DNA of 64,000 nt from Mumia sp. ZJ1417 (GTDB lineage Bacteria > Actinomycetota > Actinomycetes > Propionibacteriales > Nocardioidaceae): NCBI RefSeq assembly GCF_014127285.1, contig NZ_CP059901.1:3162001-3226000 (forward strand), in the 5' to 3' direction. Shown piece after piece: positions 19,563 to 27,294 of the stretch. Every line of letters starts with the position of its first letter. Within the stretch, counting starts at the first letter, position 1. Made by a program: the position numbers and the translations under genes. The notes under the pieces were generated by a model. It was not told where the DNA came from. It did no database searches and worked only from the letters and a program-made list of their open reading frames with translations.

Positions 19563-20993
19563 TCAGTAGCGGTAGTGGTCGGACTTGAAGGGGCCCTCCA
19601 CCGGGATGCCGAGATACGCGGCCTGGTCGTCGCTCAACGTCGTGAGCTCGACGCCGAGCGACCCGAGATGAAGCCGCGCGACCTCCTCGTCGAGGTGCTT
19701 CGGGAGCGTGTAGACACCGACCGGGTAGTCCTCGTTCTTGGTGACGAGCTCGATCTGCGCGAGCACCTGGTTGGTGAACGAGTTGGACATCACGAACGAC
19801 GGGTGGCCGGTGGCGTTGCCGAGGTTGAGCAGGCGTCCCTCGCTCAGCACGATCACGGTGTTGCCGTTCGGCAGCGTCCACAGATCGACCTGCGGCTTGA
19901 CGTTCTTGGTGGTGACGCCGGGCGTCGCGGCGAGACCGGCCATGTCGATCTCGTTGTCGAAGTGACCGATGTTGCCGAGGATGGCCTGGTGCTTCATGCG
20001 GCCGATCTGCTCGGCGGTGACGACGTCCTTGTTGCCGGTGGCCGTGACGACGATGTCGGCCTGCTCGATGACCGAGTCGAGGTGCGCGACCTGGTAGCCG
20101 TCCATCGCGGCCTGGAGCGCGCAGATCGGGTCGATCTCGGTGATGATGACGCGGGCGCCCTGGCCGCGCAGCGACTCGGCGCATCCCTTGCCGACGTCGC
20201 CGTAGCCGCAGACGACCGCGACCTTGCCGCCGATCAGGACGTCCGTCGCACGGTTGATGCCGTCGATGAGCGAGTGGCGGCAGCCGTACTTGTTGTCGAA
20301 CTTCGACTTGGTGACCGAGTCGTTGACGTTGATCGCCGGGAAGAGCAGCGTGCCCTCCTTGAAGCGCTCATAGAGCCGGAGCACACCGGTGGTGGTCTCC
20401 TCGGTGACGCCCTGGACGCTGTTGCCGATCCGGGTCCAGCGCTCCGGGTCGGTCTCGAGGCTGCGCGCGAGGACCCGCAGGACCTCCTTGAGCTCAAGGT
20501 TGTCGGTCGTGTCGGGCGACGGCACCTCGCCGGCCTTCTCGTACTCCACACCGAGGTGGAGGAGCATCGTGGCGTCGCCGCCGTCGTCGAGGATCATGTT
20601 GGGGGTCTCGCCGTTCGGCCAGACCAGGATCTGCTCGGCGAGGTCCCAGTACTCCGCGAGCGTCTCGCCCTTCCACGCGAAGACCGGCACGCCCTGGGGA
20701 TCGTCGACGGTGCCGTCACGGCCCACGACGACCGCGGCGGCGGCCTCGTCCTGAGTGGAGAAGATGTTGCAGCTCGCCCAGCGGACGTCCGCTCCGAGGT
20801 CGACGAGCGTCTCGATGAGGACAGCAGTCTGCACTGTCATGTGAAGCGAGCCGGCGATTCGCGCGCCGGTGAGCGGCTTGCTCGTCCCGTAACGCTCGCG
20901 CATGGCCATCAGGCCGGGCATCTCGTGCTCGGCGAGGGTGATCTCCGTACGGCCGCGCTCGGCCAGGGACAGATCGGCAACCTGGAAGTCCAT
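19563..20993 (-). CDS. ahcY: Adenosylhomocysteinase
   Basis: The enzyme splits S-adenosylhomocysteine into adenosine and homocysteine, keeping methylation reactions free of product inhibition. The 476-residue protein shows the NAD-binding GYGDVGKG motif, a [17 protein letters not shown] active-site stretch and the C-terminal KSDHYRY that closes the NAD site of the neighbouring subunit. The ATG at 20993 has TACGAT six nt upstream, so the message is probably leaderless. It is followed directly by mtrA, as in other actinobacteria. Confidence 0.97.
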   Translation of the reverse strand: MDFQVADLSLAERGRTEITLAEHEMPGLMAMRERYGTSKPLTGARIAGSLHMTVQTAVLIETLVDLGADVRWASCNIFSTQDEAAAAVVVGRDGTVDDPQGVPVFAWKGETLAEYWDLAEQILVWPNGETPNMILDDGGDATMLLHLGVEYEKAGEVPSPDTTDNLELKEVLRVLARSLETDPERWTRIGNSVQGVTEETTTGVLRLYERFKEGTLLFPAINVNDSVTKSKFDNKYGCRHSLIDGINRATDVLIGGKVAVVCGYGDVGKGCAESLRGQGARVIITEIDPICALQAAMDGYQVAHLDSVIEQADIVVTATGNKDVVTAEQIGRMKHQAILGNIGHFDNEIDMAGLAATPGVTTKNVKPQVDLWTLPNGNTVIVLSEGRLLNLGNATGHPSFVMSNSFTNQVLAQIELVTKNEDYPVGVYTLPKHLDEEVARLHLGSLGVELTTLSDDQAAYLGIPVEGPFKSDHYRY

Positions 20994-20999
20994 TGCCCC

Positions 21000-21005
21000 A
21001 TCGTA
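21000..21005 (-). promoter_or_regulatory. Leaderless -10 element TACGAT of ahcY
   Basis: TACGAT on the minus strand ends six nt before the ahcY ATG; the spacing leaves no room for a leader with a ribosome binding site. Confidence 0.5.
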
Positions 21006-21053
21006 GCCACGAGGCGCACACCACCTGACCAACATGGGCCGGTCGGGCCGGTC

Positions 21054-22215
21054 TCATGAGGTACGACGTGCCCCGACCCGTGCCTGCACGTCGCCGACCT
21101 GCCGGGTGAGGGCGGTGCCCACGAGGAAGCCCAGAGCGATTGCGAACAGGGACATGAACGTGTCGATGAGCACCTGCACCCCCGCCACAGATCCGCTCGC
21201 AGCCTCTCCCAGACCGACGAAGCCCAGCGCACCCGGGACGAGGAACCAGAACGAGGCCAGCAGCATCACCATCGACGTCGGCGCCGTCCGGAACGCGGTG
21301 GCGAACCGAGTGAACGGGACGACTGCGAGGGCGCCGACGAAGCCTGACAGGGTCGCGCCGAGGCGGCGACTCGCACGCCGGCCACCACACCGAACGCGAG
21401 CAGCAGAAGCTGGGCGGTGCCATAGACGATGCGCGATGCACCGGCGACCACCTGGTTGCTGGTCAGCTCCACCGCGGCGACCGTCATCGTGAGACCGGGC
21501 AGGAACGTGACGAGCGCGGGCGCGATGAGCCGGAGGGGCTCGTCGCCCACAGCGCCGGCGACGAACGTGCACGTGAGCACGGTGACGAGGAACGCGGCAA
21601 AGACCGGCAGCGCCGTCTGCAGCGTAGGCATGGCACGGGCGAGCATCCGGAGCAGGCCGACCGCGAGGCCGAGCAGGGCGTACGAACCGAGCGCCGCCGC
21701 CGTCGGGTTGAGGGAGAGCCCGAAGCCGACGCACAGCACGACATACCCGGCCAGTCTCGTGAGCTGTCCGAAGCGCGGTGGCGAGGCTCGCACCGCCTCG
21801 ATGCGCGCCACACCTCGGCCGGAACGAGGTGATCGGCCATCCCTTCCGTGACGAGGTGCTCAATGGCCCGAGCCTGGTCGAGACGCGCCTCCGCGGACGG
21901 GACGGGCTCGAGCTCGGTCCGGTGACCGGAGCCGTCCGTGTCGGTGCTGTCGATCTCGATGAACACGACCGTTGGGAGCACGACCGCACGGAGGGTGTCG
22001 ATGCCGTACGCGCGCGCGATGACGTGAAGGCTCTCTTCGACGAGGTTGGCCGGCTGCCCGACCTCGAGCTGCGCGACCGCGAACGCGCGCAGCATCGTCA
22101 GGACCTCGGCCTCCGAGGGCGCCGTGTCCGGGGCGGGCACCTCCTCCGGCTGCTTGAGCACGCGCCGGGCGAGGGCTTCGACGCCGGAGCGCCACCACCG
22201 ACCGACCCGGCTCAT
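21054..22215 (-). pseudogene. Frameshifted threonine/serine exporter (ThrE-like, DUF1212/DUF3815)
   Basis: Three frames must be joined to read one protein. The N-terminal DUF1212 part is intact from the ATG at 22215 to about 21800 (ends AEVW). The membrane segment block (about 21800-21370: ARIEAVRASPPRFGQL onward) is in the next frame, and the last block (about 21370-21054, ending VGTALTRQVGDVQARVG) in the third. Both shifts look like loss of one base; the first fits TGGGCGCGC shortened by one G. An intact relative would be about 385 residues with ten membrane segments and export threonine. Either a true pseudogene or two assembly errors; other genes nearby are intact. Confidence 0.75.
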
Positions 22216-23225
22216 CGTCCCAGGCCGATCCCGACGTAGGCCGCGACGTACTGGCCGGTGAGGGTCAGCCCCGCGTAGCGCGCGAGCGGGCCGCCCTCGA
22301 GCGCGGCCACGCGGTCGTGGCGTACGCCGGAGCGTTCGGCGGCGGCGACCAGCTCGCCGTTCTCGACGCGCACCCTGGCAGCGTCGACGCCGTCGTCGAG
22401 CACCACCAGGTAAGGCTGCACGTCAGCGGGCGGGTCTTCGTACGGGTCGGCGAAGACGTCACGCGGCGTGCTCGACTCCAGCAGCGCGGCGAGGTCGGAC
22501 GACTCGGCTGCGAGCGCGGGGCGACCGGCGGCTCGGCGCAGGCCTTCGGCCCACCGCCGCGCCGAGCGCGCGGCGAGCACGGTCCCGCCCCACAGCAGCG
22601 GCGTCGCGTCCGCGAGCGCGGTGGCGACCTGCTTGGCACGGTTGCTGCCGAGGTCGCGGAACGGCGAGCACGCGACCGCCACGTCGTCGAGGGTGCGGGC
22701 GACCTCGTCAGCGTCGACCGGCGGTGCGAGCCCGAGTGCCTCGAGCGCCTCGAGCGCGACCACCGTCGTCGCCAGCACGTCGCCCGTCGACGTGGGCAGC
22801 AGCGTCGTCCAGCGGGACGCGCCGAGCTCGGCGAGCGGGGATCCCGCGGAGGCGACGAGGATCAACGGGCAGCCGCGGCGCACCGCGTCGGTCACCGCGA
22901 GCTGGGCCGCGGCACCGTCGGGCGCGCCGGTCACGACCACGAGGTCGAGGCTGCCGGTCCAGCCGGGAAGCCCGGGCCCTGGCCAGGCGACGAACGGCAC
23001 GGGACAGACAGGTTCGAGCACGGCGCGCAGCAGGCGTGCTCCAGGACCGGCGGCGACCACTGCGCGCGGGCGCTCATCCCTGCCAGCACCGCTCAGCGCC
23101 GCGATCGCCTCACCCGCGGCGTGCGCGTCGACCCGGACGCGCGCCCCCGACCCCGCCAGCTCGCGCATCCCCGCGTCGGCGCGCGCCAGAGCCTGCTCGT
23201 CGTCGAGCCTGCCGTCGTCGAACAC
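22212..23225 (-). CDS. SIS-domain phosphosugar isomerase-like protein (phosphoglucose/phosphomannose type)
   Basis: This 337-residue protein resembles the bifunctional phosphoglucose/phosphomannose isomerase-like protein that sits beside manB in actinobacteria (mycobacterial Rv3256c position). An N-terminal SIS-type half (LDLVVVTGAPDGAAAQLAV) and a C-terminal half with TPLLWGGTVLAARSARRW are visible. The usual catalytic residues are hard to place, so activity is uncertain. It would supply mannose-6-phosphate or act as a regulator for ManB. It overlaps the broken exporter gene (ATGA) and follows the Trm112-like gene. Confidence 0.75.
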   Translation of the reverse strand: MFDDGRLDDEQALARADAGMRELAGSGARVRVDAHAAGEAIAALSGAGRDERPRAVVAAGPGARLLRAVLEPVCPVPFVAWPGPGLPGWTGSLDLVVVTGAPDGAAAQLAVTDAVRRGCPLILVASAGSPLAELGASRWTTLLPTSTGDVLATTVVALEALEALGLAPPVDADEVARTLDDVAVACSPFRDLGSNRAKQVATALADATPLLWGGTVLAARSARRWAEGLRRAAGRPALAAESSDLAALLESSTPRDVFADPYEDPPADVQPYLVVLDDGVDAARVRVENGELVAAAERSGVRHDRVAALEGGPLARYAGLTLTGQYVAAYVGIGLGR

Positions 23226-23252
23226 CGCGCCCCCCAGCGTCCCGCCCGGCGC

Positions 23253-23426
23253 TCAGTCTGCCAGGCTGCGGGCCTCGTCGACGAGCATCACGGGGATGTC
23301 GTCACGGACGGGGTACGCGAGGCGGCACAGGTTGCACACCAGCTCGGCGCGGTCGACGTCCACGGCGAGCGTGGCGCGGCACTGGGGACACACGAGGATG
23401 TCGAGCAGCGTCGGGTCGAGGTTCAT
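23253..23426 (-). CDS. Trm112-like zinc-ribbon protein, 57 residues
   Basis: This short gene translates to [16 protein letters not shown] and onward for 57 residues. It has four zinc-ligand cysteines at positions 13, 16, 31 and 34 (CPQC and CNLC), then [17 protein letters not shown], the standard Trm112/YcaR pattern. In eukaryotes Trm112 activates methyltransferases; in actinobacteria small Trm112 proteins lie between manB and the isomerase gene and their partner is unknown. The ATG at 23426 overlaps the manB stop as ATGA, with GGAGG in the manB end as ribosome binding site. Confidence 0.9.
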   Translation of the reverse strand: MNLDPTLLDILVCPQCRATLAVDVDRAELVCNLCRLAYPVRDDIPVMLVDEARSLAD

Positions 23427-24814
23427 GAGGACTCCTCCTGGTGGACGAGAGCGAGGACGGCGTCACGCACCGACTCCATGGTGGCCTGGTCGTCGGCCTC
23501 GACGTTGAGCCGCAACAGCGGCTCGGTCTGCGAGCTGCGCAGGTTGAACCACCAGGAGTCGGCGGTGACGGTGAGCCCGTCGAGCCGGTCCTGGTCGTAT
23601 GCCTCGTACGTGGCCGCGACACGCTCGGTCACGACCGCTGCGTCGGCGACGCGGCTGTTGAGCTCGCCGGAGGCGGGATAGCGCTCGTACTGGGCGACCA
23701 GCTCGGACAGCGCCGTCCCCGCCTCGTTCATCGCGGCCATGACGTGCAGAGCGGCAAGCATGCCCGAGTCAGCGAGCGAGAAGTCGCGGAAGTAGTAGTG
23801 GCCGGAGTGCTCACCACCGAAGACCGCGTCGGTGCGCGCCATCTCGGCCTTGATCAGCGAGTGGCCGACCGGCGTACGGACCGGGGTGCCGCCGTTCTCG
23901 AGGACCACCTCGCGCACCGCACGCGACGTGATCACGTTGTGCAGGACAGTGGCGCCGGGGTGGACGGCGAGCTCGCGTGCGGCGATCATCGCGGTCACCG
24001 CCGACGGCGAGACCGGGTCACCGTGCTCGTCGATGACGAAGCACCGGTCAGCGTCGCCGTCGAAGGCGAGGCCGAGGTCGGCGCCTTGGTCACGGACGGC
24101 GCGCTGGAGGTCGACGAGATTGGCGGGGTCGAGCGGGTTGGCCGGGTGGTTCGGGAAGGTGCCGTCGAGCTCCATGTACATGCCGTGCAGCTCGACGTCG
24201 AGGTGGGCGAACACGGCCGGGACGATGAGGCCGCCCATCCCGTTCGCGGCATCGACGACGACCTTCAGCGGACGGGGCCCGGGCGGCACCACGACAAGCT
24301 CGGTGACCCGTAGCGCGTACGCGGTGAGCGCGTCACGCGCGATGACCGAGCCCTTGGCGAGGACCGGCTCGACGCCCTTGACAGCACGGTCGGCGATCGC
24401 GGCGAGTCCGGTGTCGCGCCCGATCGGCCGGGCGCCGGCACGGCACAGCTTGAGGCCGTTGTCGCCGCTCGGGTTGTGGCTGGCGGTGACCATGATGCCG
24501 GGCAGCTCCCACGCCCCGGAGGCGAAGTAGAGCATGTCGGTGGACGCGAGGCCGATGACCACGACGTCAGCGCCGGTGCTCGTCACGCCGTCGGCCAGCG
24601 CGTCGGCGAGCTCGGGCGAGGTCACCCGCATATCGTGGCCGATCACGACCGAGCCCGCGGCTCCGTCGTCGCCGGGAGCCGCGCCGGTCTCGTGCGCGAA
24701 CGCCGCACCGAGGGCACGGGCGACGTCGGCGTCGAGGAGGTCGGGGGCGGCGCCACGCACGTCGTACGCCTTGACGAGCTGCGAGAGCCGTTCAGCCAGC
24801 AAAGTCTTCTCCAT
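23423..24814 (-). CDS. manB: Phosphomannomutase/phosphoglucomutase ManB
   Basis: ManB interconverts mannose-6-phosphate and mannose-1-phosphate, feeding GDP-mannose for glycolipids and glycoproteins. The 463-residue alpha-D-phosphohexomutase has the phosphoserine loop [13 protein letters not shown], the Mg-binding DGDADRC and the sugar-binding [13 protein letters not shown]. The C-terminal phosphate-binding part reads [15 protein letters not shown]. It starts three nt after the DUF3499 stop and overlaps the Trm112-like gene, so DUF3499-manB-trm112-isomerase form one operon. Confidence 0.95.
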   Translation of the reverse strand: MEKTLLAERLSQLVKAYDVRGAAPDLLDADVARALGAAFAHETGAAPGDDGAAGSVVIGHDMRVTSPELADALADGVTSTGADVVVIGLASTDMLYFASGAWELPGIMVTASHNPSGDNGLKLCRAGARPIGRDTGLAAIADRAVKGVEPVLAKGSVIARDALTAYALRVTELVVVPPGPRPLKVVVDAANGMGGLIVPAVFAHLDVELHGMYMELDGTFPNHPANPLDPANLVDLQRAVRDQGADLGLAFDGDADRCFVIDEHGDPVSPSAVTAMIAARELAVHPGATVLHNVITSRAVREVVLENGGTPVRTPVGHSLIKAEMARTDAVFGGEHSGHYYFRDFSLADSGMLAALHVMAAMNEAGTALSELVAQYERYPASGELNSRVADAAVVTERVAATYEAYDQDRLDGLTVTADSWWFNLRSSQTEPLLRLNVEADDQATMESVRDAVLALVHQEESS

Positions 24815-24817
24815 CGA

Positions 24818-25168
24818 TCAGTCTTGGGGTCCGAGAACGCGCAGGTGTCCCCCGCGACGACCCGCCGGGGGCCGGTCCGACGACGGTGGCGGCACGTGGG
24901 CGGCCTCGCGCACCGCGTCGGCGAGGGCCTCCAGGTCGTCGGCTGAAGGCGCCTGTGTCGCCGTCGCGTCGAACTGCAAGCGCAGCACCTCCCACCCCTT
25001 GGGGGCGGAGAGCCGCTCGGCGTGCGCCGCGCACAGGTCGTAACTGTGCGGCTCGGCATAGACCGCGAGCGGCCCGAGCACGGCGGTCTGGTCGGCATAG
25101 ACGTAGGTCAGCGTCGCGACGGCGGGGCGCAGGCACGCGGGGCGGGTGCATCGACGCAGGGGGCTCAC
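24818..25168 (-). CDS. DUF3499 family zinc-ribbon-like protein
   Basis: This 116-residue protein opens VSPLRRCTRPACLRPAVATL, with a C-x4-C pair followed by YDLCAAHAERL, giving a likely metal site of Cys and His. This is the DUF3499 pattern, conserved next to manB in actinobacteria and of unknown function. The GTG at 25168 is chosen because it starts the conserved block and TAATCT lies seven nt upstream (leaderless). The last 25 residues are variable. It leads the manB operon. Confidence 0.85.
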   Translation of the reverse strand: MSPLRRCTRPACLRPAVATLTYVYADQTAVLGPLAVYAEPHSYDLCAAHAERLSAPKGWEVLRLQFDATATQAPSADDLEALADAVREAAHVPPPSSDRPPAGRRGGHLRVLGPQD

Positions 25169-25175
25169 CCCGCCG

Positions 25176-25181
25176 AGATTA
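25176..25181 (-). promoter_or_regulatory. Leaderless -10 element TAATCT of DUF3499-manB operon
   Basis: TAATCT on the minus strand lies seven nt before the GTG at 25168. Confidence 0.5.
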
Positions 25182-25275
25182 GCGTGCCCCACCCTCGGAC
25201 CGGGACGCGGCGCACCGCCACGCAGGCGGACCCCTCGGCTTGCGCAGCACTCCGTACGCGAGGTAGGACGTTCGC

Positions 25276-25731
25276 ATGGCGCGCCGGAGCAGTCCCAGGG
25301 TGGTCCCGCTCGACGAGCCGCGTGGAGGCAGACGGCGCGACCGCCGTGGGCGTGGGTTCCGCGGGCCGGTCGCCCTGCCGGGGCCACTGACGCCGTCGGG
25401 CATCCCTGTCGGGTGGGATCGCCGTGCCCAGTTCGACACCGCGGTCCTCGGCGCGGTCGCGCGCCTGCGTCCCCGCCATGCAGCCGCGTTGGAGCTGCTC
25501 GACGTCGCCGTGGAGGACGTACCGGTGCTGCCGCGCCGATGGCGCGACGAGGTGCCGCTCGGCACGGTCGTCCCCGATCGTGAGCGGCCGCGGGTCGTCC
25601 TGTTCCGACAGCCCGTCCAGCACCGCGTGGAGTCGCGGGCCGACCTCGACGACCTAGTCCTCTCGGTTCTCGTCGACCAGCTCGCGACCTTGTGGCGGTG
25701 CGACCCCGACGACCTCGACCCCCGGATGTGA
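25276..25731 (+). CDS. Degenerate metallopeptidase-family (zincin-like) protein
   Basis: This 151-residue protein looks like the actinobacterial metallopeptidase family usually placed next to DUF3499. A basic N-terminus is followed by RRAQFDTAVLGAVARLRP and LELLDVAVEDVPVLP, then VVLFRQPVQHR. The C-terminal helix that carries HExxH in active zincins reads VLSVLVDQLATLWRCDP here, so no zinc site is present. It is probably a non-catalytic homologue. The ATG at 25276 keeps the Arg-rich lead-in, and a later start is possible. It diverges from DUF3499. Confidence 0.65.
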   Translation: MARRSSPRVVPLDEPRGGRRRDRRGRGFRGPVALPGPLTPSGIPVGWDRRAQFDTAVLGAVARLRPRHAAALELLDVAVEDVPVLPRRWRDEVPLGTVVPDRERPRVVLFRQPVQHRVESRADLDDLVLSVLVDQLATLWRCDPDDLDPRM

Positions 25732-25733
25732 CT

Positions 25734-25784
25734 GCGCCCCGTGAGCCTCTGAGCGCGTGAGCCACGAGGCGGCTCAGGGGGCGC
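25734..25784. terminator. Hairpin between convergent genes at 25.7 kb
   Basis: Arms 25734-25747 and 25771-25784 pair over 14 positions with one mismatch; the loop is 23 nt. The right arm includes the stop codon of the DUF5719 gene, so it can serve both convergent transcripts. Confidence 0.6.
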
Positions 25785-27294
25785 CGGGGCGGACGACCGG
25801 CGCCGCCTCGCGGACGGGTGCCGCGCTCAACGGCACGGAGGCGAGGCCGCGCCCGCTGTAGACCGCCGCGGCGCGGACCGGCGCCTCGGAGGCGACCGTG
25901 AGGTACGAGACCTGTGCGGCCGCGACACCGACGCCGCCGGACCCGAAGGGGTTGAGCGCCGTCGTCGTCCCGGCCGGGGCCTCGAGCTGCGCGCTGCCGA
26001 CCTCGGCACCTGTCTCGTCGTGGGCGGTCACGGCGAGCGAGGCTGCCGCGTCGCCGTCGGGCGACACGAGGAGCCCGGCGCCACCGGCACGCAACGCCGA
26101 CCCGATGCCGACGGGCATCACCGCGGTGCCCTCCCACGGCGCGGTCGCGACGGCGTACGCGTGGTCGGCACCGATCGTCGTGCGCACCGACGCGGTGACG
26201 GCGATGTCGGAGGTGAGACGGACCGAGTACGCCCGCGCGCTGACGTTCGCGGGAAGCGTCACGCTCGTCAGCGCCTGCGGGGCGACGTCGATGCTCTCCA
26301 GACCTGTCGGGGTGAAGACGCCGTCGTTCGTCGCGACCGACAGCGCGACCGTCGCGGTGCGGTCGGACGGGTTGGCGACGAGCAGCGTGCGCGCACCCCG
26401 GTGGGCGGGGACGCCGGCCACCGTCGTCGTGGTCGAGGGCAGCGCCGAAGGCGGCATGAGCTCGCTGCCTGCTGCTGCGGTCCCGACCGACGAGGCGTCG
26501 GTCGCGGCGACGGCGACGGCGCCGCGCCGGACGACGACCCGCACGGCCATATCCGACTCCCCTGCGGCGACGTCCTCGAGGCGGACGACACGCGAGGTCT
26601 GCGGCTCGACGACGATGCCCGTGGCGCCGACCCCGTCGACGTCTCCGGCCGTGCCGTACATCGAGAGGTCGACCACGCCAGGGTTGCTGGAGGTGTTGGT
26701 GAGCACCAGAGCCGTGCGATGCTGCGCGGTGCTGCCGGCGCCCACGAACCAGCGCTCGGGCGCGGGGCGCGGGCACGCCCCCACGGCGGTTCCCCCACCA
26801 TCTGACGCTTGGGCGACGGAGGCGCTGAACGCGACCGTTCCGGGCGCCTGGGCCCCGGTCGCCTCAACCAGCACCGCACGTGCGCGCCGCCCGGTCAAGG
26901 CCGTCGCCCATGTGCCTCGCGGGGCGCCGGCGAGCGCGGCGACCGGGTTGGCACCCGGAAGTCGGACGGCCTCGCGCGCTCCCCCGTCGGAGGAGTCTCC
27001 CGGCAGGCTGGTCACGGCGACGGTCGTGGCCGAGGCCGCACCCCGCTGGACGAAGGACGGGCAGCCGTACGCGACCGTGCTGACCTCCTGGGCCGACGGA
27101 CCGCTGCCGGTCGTCTCCTGAGACGCCGTCCGCAGCTCGCCGACACCGAGCAGCAGCCCAGCGATCACCACGGCACCGATCACCAGGCGGCCCGAATGAG
27201 CTCCGAGCGCGAGCGCAGCCGACGTCGTCTCGACGACCTGATCCTTGACGCGCCGACCACCGGCCTGACGTCGTGACTTCTTCTTCGGACTCAT
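25774..27294 (-). CDS. DUF5719 family membrane-anchored extracytoplasmic protein
   Basis: This 506-residue protein has a basic cytoplasmic start (MSPKKKSRRQAGGRR), one membrane segment at about residues 38-56 and a long Thr/Ala/Val-rich beta-sandwich region outside the cell. Motifs such as TALVLTNTSSNPGVVDLSMYG and RTLLVANPSDRTATVALSV recur, suggesting repeated Ig-like modules. DUF5719 is actinobacterial and of unknown role. Its ATG overlaps the stop of the large glycosyltransferase gene (ATGA), so it may assist transfer of sugar to the envelope; that is inference. Confidence 0.8.
   Translation of the reverse strand: MSPKKKSRRQAGGRRVKDQVVETTSAALALGAHSGRLVIGAVVIAGLLLGVGELRTASQETTGSGPSAQEVSTVAYGCPSFVQRGAASATTVAVTSLPGDSSDGGAREAVRLPGANPVAALAGAPRGTWATALTGRRARAVLVEATGAQAPGTVAFSASVAQASDGGGTAVGACPRPAPERWFVGAGSTAQHRTALVLTNTSSNPGVVDLSMYGTAGDVDGVGATGIVVEPQTSRVVRLEDVAAGESDMAVRVVVRRGAVAVAATDASSVGTAAAGSELMPPSALPSTTTTVAGVPAHRGARTLLVANPSDRTATVALSVATNDGVFTPTGLESIDVAPQALTSVTLPANVSARAYSVRLTSDIAVTASVRTTIGADHAYAVATAPWEGTAVMPVGIGSALRAGGAGLLVSPDGDAAASLAVTAHDETGAEVGSAQLEAPAGTTTALNPFGSGGVGVAAAQVSYLTVASEAPVRAAAVYSGRGLASVPLSAAPVREAAPVVRPGAP

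Noticed and set aside
18829-20184. mtrA read with a 214-residue N-terminal extension
   Set aside because: The extension runs through ahcY in another frame and is Arg-rich nonsense; the GTG at 19542 with AGGAG is right.
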